A stretch of 28,588 nucleotides of DNA, from the NCBI RefSeq assembly GCF_000003605.2, contig NW_003139848.1, forward strand, positions 19,137 to 47,724. The letters run 5' to 3'. The notes under the pieces are model-generated. The model was not told where the DNA came from. It did no database searches and was given only the letters and a program-made list of their open reading frames with translations. Position numbers and translations under genes: made by a program. Source of the DNA: Saccoglossus kowalevskii (lineage: Eukaryota; Hemichordata; Enteropneusta; Harrimaniidae). Each line of letters opens with the position of its first letter. Position 1 is the stretch's first letter. Positions 10,640 through 20,092 of this stretch are shown piece after piece.

Positions 10640-11850
10640 ATAATTAATACCTGTCGAAAAGTACACCTTCATTATCAGATGATGGACTCCTTGACCAATG
10701 GGTTGCGTCCAAGGGTGGAGTTACCCCCAGTAAAGATATTAGCTTAACTTGCAGGTTTGAATTAAGTCAGCAGATCCCAGAGTGTCTACAGTGCTTTGGG
10801 ACAGCTCTGTGGGAAGCAGTTGCATTCCTGTATAAACCAGGATTTGGCTGGGATGTAGTTCTCATATTCAGAGAGCCTATGAGAAGAGGGACTCAGAGAA
10901 CTGTGTTTTCGGGAAATCGGACCGGAATCAACGTTTCCAGCTGAATTTCAAAATTTCCTATGCAACAGGAGTGGGTGAATCTCACCCTGAACTTTTGGTG
11001 ACTCTGTGGTGACATCAGTTCTCATCCATAAAAAGAACCGCTGACTGGTGACATCTGATGGCAGCTGAATCTAAGCTAATCTAGGGTACAGAACTCTACC
11101 TCTCAACTTTCTACTTTCAAACTGTCTGCTGAATAACACTTGTACTGTGGGTTGGGATTGGTAGTCAAGTTGTGTCCCACTGTACAGAAAACTATTTCTG
11201 AATTATGACGATTGATTATGACTATTGAATTTCTACGAATGAACTTTTGATAACATTCTGTTGAACAGCACCCGCAGCGCTGTACCTGGGTTATCCTTGT
11301 ACACACCCAGACCACGCCTGTTGTTGTTGAACAGCGCCATCAACGTTGTGCCTGAATAATCTGCGGACACACCCAGGCCACGTCCGTTCTTGTTGAACAG
11401 CGCCCCTACGGTGGACTGTGTTAAGTCTCAGGAACTGCACACAGAAGCTGACTGTGAGTGAACTGGGACCTGATGTGAACATCGATGCTGAACTGTTGAT
11501 GTATTCATGTGTTTGTTACTTATTCACACCTGTGTTTTTGATTGATTGATGGTTAATGTTCATTCATTGTTGATAAAATTGGCTTTGTTAGGGACAAATT
11601 AGCTGATTTTATTATTCATTGAGGGACCGATTAGCACATTAAACTCAAACTCTCTCTTTCTTTGATATATTTTAAGGATATCCTACCTCACATATTTATA
11701 TGCATATGCTAATTATTGTATCTTTGTTTATTTTACTGAAGTGGATTGCAATAAAGATTGTGGAGTTAAAGTGCCTGTGTGTGTCGCCTGGTTTTGTTAC
11801 CCCTGCTTCCGGTCTTGGTGACGATATCGATGAACCATATGTATCTTTCC
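10640..11850 (+). mobile_element. Candidate LTR-like sequence
   Basis: This stretch is richer in G and C than its surroundings and has signals in LTR order on the plus strand: a TATA-like CTGTATAAACC near 10830, then about 900 bases later a polyadenylation-like signal (GCAATAAAG, near 11749), a GT-rich stretch (GTGCCTGTGTGTGTCGCCTGG), and CTTGGTGACGATATCG near 11815, whose TGG start resembles a primer-binding site. No second copy or coding region is present, so a solo or truncated LTR is the best guess. The boundaries are not determined. Confidence 0.35.
11261..11420. repeat. 66-bp tandem repeat, about 2.3 copies
   Basis: TTGAACAGC begins at 11261, 11327 and 11393, an exact period of 66. The first two units share blocks such as ACACACCCAG(A/G)CCACG. 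The third is partial and diverges after about 25 bases. It lies within the LTR-like stretch. The period is a multiple of three and the minus strand reads GAVQQ...W.GCV in two units, but no start, splice or homology supports a protein. Confidence 0.8.
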
Positions 11851-12740
11851 TGTGCCGAGCCCCAAAATTTATCTTTCCTGTACACATTTGTCCCACTGAG
11901 TCAATGATCTGTGAGGCTTTGTGGACGGTGTGTTACATTGAGACATGCAAGGTTTATTTGTAAGTATGATGCAATTTGGAATTCATTTTTTAGAGGGGTC
12001 TACCTTATTGATACATGTGTTGAGTCTTGGAAGGAGAATTCCCACATAGTAAGCTAGGTGGTCTGCTGTGTTTGAAAGTGAGATTGCTGATTTGTGGATA
12101 GCATTTCCTATTTTGCATGTGTTGGTAATTGTTGTTGACTATTTGAGTTAAACGGGACTATCGGACATGAAAATGTACACTGACGTGAATGCAGATCTCG
12201 CTCACGTGAATCAAGAGATGTAAACAGTAAAACAAGATGGTGGCGCCCATGGCATAAGTGGAAGTTGAACTTTAGACCACCGATCGACGACAGAATCAAC
12301 TGTGAGTACTATTTGTGTCTGAGTCAACTGGCGACTCCTTTCTCACATCGATTTGTGTACAAATATAGTAGCTGTATTGTATTTATGCCACCTGGGCTGA
12401 TTGTGACATTGAATTATTGTGGTGAACCTGATTTGTTGAACGGACATGCCGTCGTCTGTCTGTATTGTGTATGAACTGTAACCAAAAGCGAGAAACTAAA
12501 GAATACAGGGAAACTATGCCCAAATTTTCATTTGGTGCCAACACTTAGAAGATTCATTGCAGTGAACTGTGCTACTTTGAGTGCAGGTGTATGACAAACA
12601 CTGAACTGCTGGGCATCACCAATTGTATCGTAGTGACAGGACATTCAGTTTAGTATCCAGCAGAGGGCTGTGTTACTGTATGTTGACTAGATTGTCTGGG
12701 GCATATGATGTGCTAAGGTTACAGTGACTCTTGTGTAATT
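11851..12740. other. Noncoding; possible retroelement remnant with a PBS-like site
   Basis: No gene is supported. An AAGATGGTGGCGCC motif near 12233 resembles the YY1-type CAAGATGGCGGC motif. CATTTGGTGCCAACACTT near 12528-12545 resembles the junction of an LTR end with a TGG-starting primer-binding site. Both are suggestive only. Confidence 0.3.
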
Positions 12741-13970
12741 AGAGGCCCAAGTCCTTAGGGCGAGGCCCCTATTCTTATCGTCCGTTTTTTTCTTTCTTTC
12801 GTAACTTTTTTTGTCAAGCCGTTTGAGAAAACTGCTGAACGGAGTGGTCTGATAATGCTATATACTGATAGTCCCTAATGTGATCTGGTGCAACATGCTT
12901 TCAGAATTTTGATTGGTCAATTAGTTTGGTAGCCATATTGGATTGAAATAAAACCGGAAGTGGCTGTTTGACCACTTTCTGAGGGTCTAGGTGTATAGAT
13001 TTTGTTATAGTTTATAGTACAACTCATGTGTAATATATATCAGCAATAAACACTTTAGTGGTCACATGAATTTTCCCGGCATTTTTTCCCCTCAAAATCT
13101 TCTTCTTCAGAACCGCCAAGTAAAATGTTCTCATATTTAGTACTTAGCTTCTATATATGAAACCCATTTATTATGATTGGTCAGATGCTTTGGCCACCAT
13201 TTTGGATATTTTCTAAACAGGAAGTAGTTTTTTACTCATGCCACACTTGAGGGATTATCTTCAATTTTGCTGCATGACATTTCTATATCTAACTCTGTCA
13301 GAAAACTAACTAAGATTTCAGATAAGTCGCATTGTTTGGTTGCTATCTTGGATTTTAGGCAAAATTTACCAAAAGTTTGGGCATTTGTTTCTCAGAGGTG
13401 ATTCAACCAATTAACTGCTGGTTTTGAATAAAACATTCCTGAACATTGCTACATATCAGAAAAATAATATATTTTCGATAAGTCACGTGGTTTGGCCGCC
13501 ATCTTGGATTTTGTGAAAATAGAAATTATGCAACTACTTGTTTTGTATTAGTCTGATTTCTTTCAAATTTTGTATGTACATTTGTGTCATCAGATACATC
13601 ATTTTGCCCCAATAACACACTGCTAGGGCACATGGCCGGGCACCCATGGGGTGGAGGCTTCTAACCTCATTAATATGCATAACTTTTATAACTCAAACAC
13701 TGTTGTAGTTAGGAAGATGAATCCTGTGTTATTATGATAACATTGAACAAGAGATTTCATTAAAATAACGGTTGACCATATATGGTCATGCAAGGTCATT
13801 AATATGCCTAAGCACATAGCTCATTATATTTAAAAAAAAAAACATATCTTGATAACCGTAACCAGGTAAATACATGGAAACTACCTTAATGGCAATCCAG
13901 TGACGTCATTATTTATGGAATATACATGTTTGTTTGAAAGCTTGGGCCCCGGTGATGTCGCTTGCGGCTT
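12741..13970 (+). mobile_element. 1230-bp repeat element with imperfect inverted ends
   Basis: The left end (AGAGGCCCAAG, then CGAGGCCCC) and the reverse complement of the right end (AAGCCGCAAGCG, then CCGGGGCCC) are similar over about 30 bases, and TAATT lies immediately outside both ends as a possible 5-bp target duplication. Inside, a motif of the form TTGGcCGCCATcTTGGATT recurs near 12925, 13190, 13340 and 13490, with spacings close to 150 bases or multiples. There is no transposase reading frame, so it would be non-autonomous. It sits in the intron between two EGF-like exons. A related copy lies at about 2950-5300 in the opposite orientation. Confidence 0.55.
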
Positions 13971-13980
13971 TAATTATTAT

Positions 13981-14430
13981 ATTGTTGTGTAGAACACAGT
14001 TATAGTTAAGAGAGATATTTATGTGTTGTAATTATACCTTTGATTGTTGAGACAATATTGTTTAATACAGACAATACTGTGTGTATAACTGTTATGGTAG
14101 TGTGTTTGGTATAGTCAGGGACTGAACAACATGAGTTTAGGGGTTTCTTACTATTGAAGTTGTGATTTGCCTATGTGTTGTTTGATGTGTTTTCATTTGC
14201 TTATGGTGAATATATATTTGGATTTAAACATATTTGACCTGTGTCTTGTCTGGTGTTGTATGTCGTTACTGTGTACACACTCACATGAAATCAGACGTCA
14301 ACTGTGTTCCCTCGGTCCCCACCCTGAAATAAATGTATTTTTCAACCGAATCTTGCTTGAAGGTTGGTAACATATATCTACAAAAAAATTCTATTTCGAT
14401 CCGTTTTTGAAATTAGATGTATTTATTCAA
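13981..14430. other. Noncoding, possibly LTR-derived
   Basis: This GT-rich stretch ends with a polyadenylation-like CTGAAATAAATG near 14325. Together with the PBS-like site near 12535 it could be part of an LTR element into which the 12741-13970 element inserted. No coding sequence or clear LTR pair supports this. Confidence 0.25.
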
Positions 14431-14435
14431 CTTAC

Positions 14436-14589
14436 CTTCTGTAAAACAATCTAATCCTCCATGTGATGCAAGACACGAACATCCATATGGATCAGAAACA
14501 CAAAACATCCTTCCTCTATAACCTATAGCTGTATTTCTCATTGAACATATGCGCCCACACGATTTTCCCCAAATAGCCTCGTTCACAAC
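14436..14589 (-). CDS. Exon: cysteine-rich EGF-like segment of a Tie/RPTP-like receptor
   Basis: This 154-base exon lies between acceptor CAAATTTTAG and donor GAAG/GTAAGT. The acceptor is phase 0 and the donor phase 1, which joins correctly to the EGF exon at 7241-7372. It encodes VVNEAIWGKSCGRICS, then GYRGRMFCVSDPYGCSC and HGGLDCFTE. The string YRGRMFCV.DPYGCSC is characteristic of the first EGF-like unit in invertebrate Tie-like receptors and receptor tyrosine phosphatases, as I know these families. The alternative frame hits a stop within the exon. It is the most upstream confident exon; the signal peptide and N-terminal domain should lie further right. Confidence 0.8.
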
Positions 14590-14738
14590 CTAAAATTTGG
14601 AAACATTTGTAGATAACTAGTATAATGTATTATATTTAGCAATTGTGACCATTAAACTGAAACTTTTTCAAATTGTAAAGATAATGTGCGAAAGCTGATT
14701 AGTCTGAAAAAGTATTCATTATCAACATTTCAAACAAA

Positions 14739-14820
14739 CATATTGTTACATTATCTTTTTCATGCCAGCTGGATATTAGACATATTGTTACATTATCCTT
14801 TTCATGCCAGCTGGATATCA
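14739..14820. repeat. 42-bp tandem duplication
   Basis: CATATTGTTACATTATC starts at 14739 and again at 14781. The two 42-base units, each ending in GCCAGCTGGATAT, differ at only about two or three positions, so the duplication is recent. It is intronic, about 150 bases upstream (in transcription order) of the exon at 14436-14589. Confidence 0.95.
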
Positions 14821-16273
14821 AAAATTAAACACTAAGTTGGGGTCACCTGAACAAGAGCCACACATGTCATAGTAAATGATCAAACATTGATTTGTTCACT
14901 GATGAAAATATTTTGTCTAGTTGCATGGGATAAAAATTGGGGCATTATATTGACGTGAATCTTAATTTAGTTTATAGGAAACTGCATATAGAGTTTACTG
15001 CAATAATATTCAATCACAAAAATGTAAACTACACAACAGAAAAAAATATATACATGCAGTGGTATTATAGAAAGGCTCCCCAGTCACACCCAGCGGTTCT
15101 AGTTTTGTTAACATGTGTCCTTAATAAATTAAATTAATTTAAATTGAATTGAACAATGCAATTACGCAGCAGTGATTGGTGGTCTAGAAACAACTTGTTT
15201 GGTGACGAAATGACAAACATGACTGGAGCATGAGAAACCGATAAAATCTGAAATATGCAACATCATCTCTCACTGAACATATTAATTTGTATCATCACAC
15301 CATAGAAAGCCTTAGTAAGTATTAAAATGTTCCTGAAAAAGAATTGAGGTTTGTCTGACATCATGCGCTAAACCATTTCACGTGTGTGAACCAGCTATTG
15401 GTAGACTGTTCACGAATACAACTCTTCTCTTACGTAGTACATATAAGGTAACTTCGTATAAGGAGGTGCTAACTAGTTGAGGGGACGTTATCGTCACCTC
15501 TCACCTAAGGTGCTGAAATCCCTGATTGGTGTTAGTAGTTGTGAAAATGTCGGGTTGTAATTCACAGTTGATGAAAGCCCCCGTAATGCAGTGTGTTTGT
15601 TTGTTAATGTTATATGGAATATGATTGCTGTCTCTTCTCGTCCAGCATAAGGCAGTTGTGTAGCAGCAGGTACGACCGACTGTATGGATCGCGGACAAGA
15701 CTATAATGGTCCAATGATGTAGAACTAGTGACAGGCATTTCTGTCAAAACAAAATCCAGCTTGGCCATCCTTGGACAGGACTGGCTCTGCATGGGTCTTG
15801 CGCTCTGTTTAACCAATAAGCACTTTCTTCCTAATGGAGCCGTCAGAATTATAATCAGATGATAAACATTGCTTATGCGATGATGAATCAGGCAGTGCAT
15901 GTCATTATCGACGCACAGAAACACAAGCATGGCGGTGGACAAGCTCTGCGGAAACAATCATCATTGTGTTAGATTCCAAATTAACACAAACTTCACCATG
16001 TGAGATACACTATCACTCATGACTGCAGGAATGTCACACAGGTTGTAGGTTGTCATTACACAGATCACAGATCACCAATACGTCTTCAGTGATTTCACTA
16101 GAAACACGAAACGTTCTCTCCTGCCACAACATGTGTGTCAGTCATCATGGAATTGACAATCAATAAACGTAATACATTCCTTCGTCACTGAATGACTTGT
16201 TGCACTAGACATGTGAGTCTGCACTAGTTCCTAACAGCTAAATTACTGACACACAATGCAAGTGTTAACTTAC
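14821..16273. other. Noncoding or unassigned
   Basis: I see no exon I can support. Minus-strand open frames at 15501-15957 have no recognisable domain. A donor-like CCTTAG/GTGAGA on the minus strand near 15511 lacks a convincing acceptor or a phase compatible with the next exon. Confidence 0.4.
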
Positions 16274-16304
16274 TAGCAGCACCCAAATTCCCAGCCTGTG
16301 TAAT
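16274..16304 (-). CDS. Possible 31-bp microexon
   Basis: On the minus strand a very strong acceptor (TTTCTTTTTTTCCAACAG) is followed 31 bases later by a perfect donor (GCTA/GTAAGTTA). The short exon reads either ITQAGNLGAA or, in the frame that would join directly to the exon at 14436-14589, LHRLGIWVLL, which is hydrophobic enough to belong to a signal peptide. It could also be a noncoding exon. Splice-site quality is the only evidence. Confidence 0.35.
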
Positions 16305-17137
16305 CTGTTGGAAAAAAAGAAACTAAAGATTTCAAAGTTTTACTTGGCGGAACTTTGTACCTGGAGGATGATACAAATATTCAAAATTCATCGTTCAACT
16401 AGCTGGCAGTAGCATGATACATATAAATATTTTGCATTTAAATCTAATTATAACATTGGCAGAATCCTTACTGCAATATTGTGTTGTCGCTTTTCTTGTT
16501 TAATCAGATCCCTGATATGCATCTTATGACAGCAAGTAGTCTTGAACTCGCGAAGACGGCCACAATGTGTCAGCCGGCCATATAGTTTGCCATCCGGGTG
16601 TGGGGGGGGGGGCAATACATAGAACTTGTCTATTGGGAAATGGGTCAGGGTCATTACTTATTGAATGCCCCTCGTAGGCCACAATATTATAAGTTTTGAC
16701 TATCGTGTTCTATTTAAGGTAGCGGGACTATTATTTGCATACTTGTTTTCATCTTCTAATTGTAGCTAAATGGCTACAAATAGACCCGGGAAAGTATATA
16801 TTTTTAGAATCGCCAGACTTCAAGCTTTTCACAAGTGTATTTTGCATGCCCGTATCTGCAATCTACGACGCGTTACTCAATCAAAGGTGAAAAATTACTT
16901 TTTCTGTAAAAAAAATAATTACGCATTTATGCTGGCGATAAGAAGTATTTTTTTCACTTTTCCTAGTTGTTCAATAGTCTGGTAAATTGAATGTGTCTGG
17001 TTAGTTTTATTCAAGCAACGCGTTTTAAAAAATAGTGTCCTGAATTTCAATTACTGTTTTAGTCGCATTGCCCCCAACTCAAACCACAACTCGTTGGTAA
17101 ATAATCGATGAAATAGTTTGTCTGGACACATTCAAGT
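16305..17137. other. Noncoding flank of the assembly gap
   Basis: No supported gene. A run of about 11 G residues lies near 16604-16613. A minus-strand open frame here (16448-16654) reads through that homopolymer and has no recognisable domain. Confidence 0.4.
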
Positions 17138-18003
17138 NNNNNNNNNNNNNNNNNNNNNNNNNNNNNNNNNNNNNNNNNNNNNNNNNNNNNNNNNNNNNNN
17201 NNNNNNNNNNNNNNNNNNNNNNNNNNNNNNNNNNNNNNNNNNNNNNNNNNNNNNNNNNNNNNNNNNNNNNNNNNNNNNNNNNNNNNNNNNNNNNNNNNNN
17301 NNNNNNNNNNNNNNNNNNNNNNNNNNNNNNNNNNNNNNNNNNNNNNNNNNNNNNNNNNNNNNNNNNNNNNNNNNNNNNNNNNNNNNNNNNNNNNNNNNNN
17401 NNNNNNNNNNNNNNNNNNNNNNNNNNNNNNNNNNNNNNNNNNNNNNNNNNNNNNNNNNNNNNNNNNNNNNNNNNNNNNNNNNNNNNNNNNNNNNNNNNNN
17501 NNNNNNNNNNNNNNNNNNNNNNNNNNNNNNNNNNNNNNNNNNNNNNNNNNNNNNNNNNNNNNNNNNNNNNNNNNNNNNNNNNNNNNNNNNNNNNNNNNNN
17601 NNNNNNNNNNNNNNNNNNNNNNNNNNNNNNNNNNNNNNNNNNNNNNNNNNNNNNNNNNNNNNNNNNNNNNNNNNNNNNNNNNNNNNNNNNNNNNNNNNNN
17701 NNNNNNNNNNNNNNNNNNNNNNNNNNNNNNNNNNNNNNNNNNNNNNNNNNNNNNNNNNNNNNNNNNNNNNNNNNNNNNNNNNNNNNNNNNNNNNNNNNNN
17801 NNNNNNNNNNNNNNNNNNNNNNNNNNNNNNNNNNNNNNNNNNNNNNNNNNNNNNNNNNNNNNNNNNNNNNNNNNNNNNNNNNNNNNNNNNNNNNNNNNNN
17901 NNNNNNNNNNNNNNNNNNNNNNNNNNNNNNNNNNNNNNNNNNNNNNNNNNNNNNNNNNNNNNNNNNNNNNNNNNNNNNNNNNNNNNNNNNNNNNNNNNNN
18001 NNN
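17138..18003. other. Assembly gap (866 N)
   Basis: All bases are N. Apparent long open frames on both strands across this interval are artefacts of the N run. N-terminal exons of the receptor-like gene or other sequence could be hidden here. Confidence 0.99.
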
Positions 18004-18690
18004 TCATAAAAGGAATCCAGCAGATCGTATTTCTGTATTGTTTCAGGAAAAAGGTAATTGCTGCAAGCCACGGGTTACTGAAAATGGAGTAATTATTAGT
18101 AACATTAGAAAATGTAATAAATAGCTGGATAATCAATAGATCATATATATTTGTACATATTGTATAATAAATGACAAACTTAAAAATAAATACATATTTT
18201 TTTTTATCAAAGTATGCATTGTTTTTGTTTTTATAATATGCTTGCGTTCAAGAAAGTAGCAAATTACATTTATGTATATAAGCTTTGACCAGCATTTTTT
18301 CAATTTTGTAAACAGCAGAAACTGCAACAAAATAGATGGAATATAGCAGTTTACAACCTATGTGTATTCACAAGAATACCCTAAAAATATACAGAATGCC
18401 GAATTATAATATAAATCAAATTGAAATAATGCTAACAGACCAACATTTTATTAATTATTCTAGCCTTCGTTATTAATACCCCTCCTGTGTGAGTACTAAA
18501 CCACCAGCACTAATCAGACAAGAATGTGATTAAGTCAGCATAAATGAGTAGATTAGTTTGAAAAGTAGTGCAAGTGTAATCAAATTTAAAATTTATTATT
18601 CAAATAGACCCTAACACTATTTTAAATTGAAATTCAGATTCAAACTTTTGCATATACAATGTATGCTTTGTTTTTTTATTACCTAGCCAT
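18004..18690. other. AT-rich noncoding DNA
   Basis: No gene or repeat unit is recognisable. This is where a 5' LTR of the following retrotransposon should be, but nothing resembles the 3' LTR at 23941-24380. Confidence 0.5.
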
Positions 18691-18761
18691 CAAAATGGCG
18701 TGGGTGGTTGAGGGCTAGCCTTGGTTGTTCACGTTTCCGTAGAAATAAACAACTTGTTGAA

Positions 18762-19296
18762 ATGGAAATAAAAGACTTACTGGCAAGGCAGAGAATTCCA
18801 AGAATTAAACCTGAATCCCAATACGCACTCAGTATCAGGTTCAGTCATGTCAAGGGCATCGTCAAGGTTAAGCATCACCCACGCACAAGCAATTGCCGAT
18901 GCAGCGGCAGCATCAGAGGAGGCTGAGTACGAGATAACCATAGCCAAACAGCAAGCAGAGCAAGCATCAATGGAAGCCAGTTTCAAAGCCAATTTGAAAA
19001 TACTAGAAGCAAAGAAAAAGGCAGCAGTCACAAAGGCAAGTGCAGAAGCATTTCAGAAAGTAGTGGAAGAAGGTGCAACACAACAGATGTTCACATTACC
19101 TCAGGAAACGTCTAATGATCACGCCTTACGTTTTCATACGCGTAACGAACATAACCTCAAACCACAAGCTTCACCCTATTTCCTAGAACAACCAAGACCT
19201 CCACCACCAACTACACTTACTGGGTATGATACAATTTCTCCACTCCAAACTACAAAACAGCCAGGGGATGCAAGTATGATAAAAAATAACACATGA
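18762..19296 (+). pseudogene. BEL/Pao gag, N-terminal helical region
   Basis: The frame starting at the ATG at 18762 (MEIKDLLARQRIP) shifts at about 18840 into the frame from 18847. That frame gives a long charged, alanine-rich helical segment (RLSITHAQAIADAAAASEE through AEAFQKVVEEG), the coiled-coil-like stretch usually found before DUF1759 in BEL/Pao gag proteins. A proline-rich linker follows, then a TGA at 19294-19296. An earlier in-frame ATG lies at 18708. The frameshift and stop make it non-functional. Confidence 0.75.
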
Positions 19297-19325
19297 ATAC
19301 AGCAGTTCAGACCAGCACCTTCCAA

Positions 19326-20092
19326 GTGAGTACATCAAAATATTGGCTCGTCAACACCTACCAGTTCAAGAACCTGAAGTGTATGGTGGTGATCCTATCA
19401 TGTTTCTGCCGTGGCGCAGAACTTTTGAATCAATGGTCCAGACGGCGTGTGTGCCAACAACTGAGAAATTGTCTTTTCTCAGTAAATACACCAAAGGAGA
19501 ACCTAAGATCTTAGTGGACAGATTTAGACTGCGGTATGTAAAGAATGTTGAAACTGCCTACCAGGAGGCATGGAAAGAATTAGAAAACAGGTTAGGAAAC
19601 CCAGCAGTGATCACAGCTGTTATCACAAAAAAGCTGACTTCATTTCCCCGCCTGACAGAATGCAAGTCATTTACAAAGCTACCAATAGCACACAGAATAG
19701 AACTGTATAAGAATAAAGGATTGTGCTTCAAATGCACACACAAACACCTGGCCAGAGACTGCGACACCGATGTGAAGTGCTCAGTCTGCAACACTACCAA
19801 ACATGTCTCATGTCTACACACCACACCTTGTGTGACAACCACACCAAAAGAACAGAAAACAGAAACACCAAAGAATGAAACAAGTCAGGAGGCCACATCA
19901 AAGTGTACTAAGCTCAACAAGTGTCCAGGTGCACGCTCATGTGGTAAGATAGTTCCTGCAAAAGTCTACATGCAACACAATCCAGTGAACATCATAGAAA
20001 CGTATGTTGTCTTGGATGACCAGTCCAATTCCTGCATGGGAGACACATACCTGTTTGATGCACTAAATACCAGGTCCAGAACTGGAATATGA
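19326..20092 (+). pseudogene. BEL/Pao gag DUF1759, zinc knuckles and start of protease
   Basis: One frame encodes a truncated DUF1759 domain (QEPEVYGGDPIMFLPWRRTF through WKELENRLGNP). It runs after only about 20 residues into zinc knuckles, so most of the usual region between them is deleted. The first knuckle, CFKCTHKHLARDC, has C-X2-C-X3-H-X4-C spacing, one residue short of the canonical C-X2-C-X4-H-X4-C. The second begins CSVCNTTKH. The aspartic protease starts with VVLDDQSNSC, matching the LDDGS-type active site of DUF1758 with glycine replaced by glutamine. The frame ends at 20092 in mid-protease. Confidence 0.85.

Noticed and set aside
11291-11482. Minus-strand open frame with GAVQQ...W.GCV repeats
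   Set aside because: It is explained by the 66-bp tandem DNA repeat; there is no start context, splice site or family resemblance.
15610-15957. 115-codon minus-strand open frame, considered as a galactose-binding (fucolectin-like) N-terminal domain of the receptor
   Set aside because: No conserved core such as a WW.VDLG-type stretch is readable in any frame, and the splice signals do not give a compatible phase.
16448-16654. 68-codon minus-strand frame ending in a donor-like GCA/GTAAGG, considered as an exon upstream of the microexon
   Set aside because: No convincing acceptor precedes it and it reads through a G homopolymer.
17079-18136. Open reading frames of more than 300 codons on both strands
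   Set aside because: They consist almost entirely of unknown residues from the run of N and carry no information.
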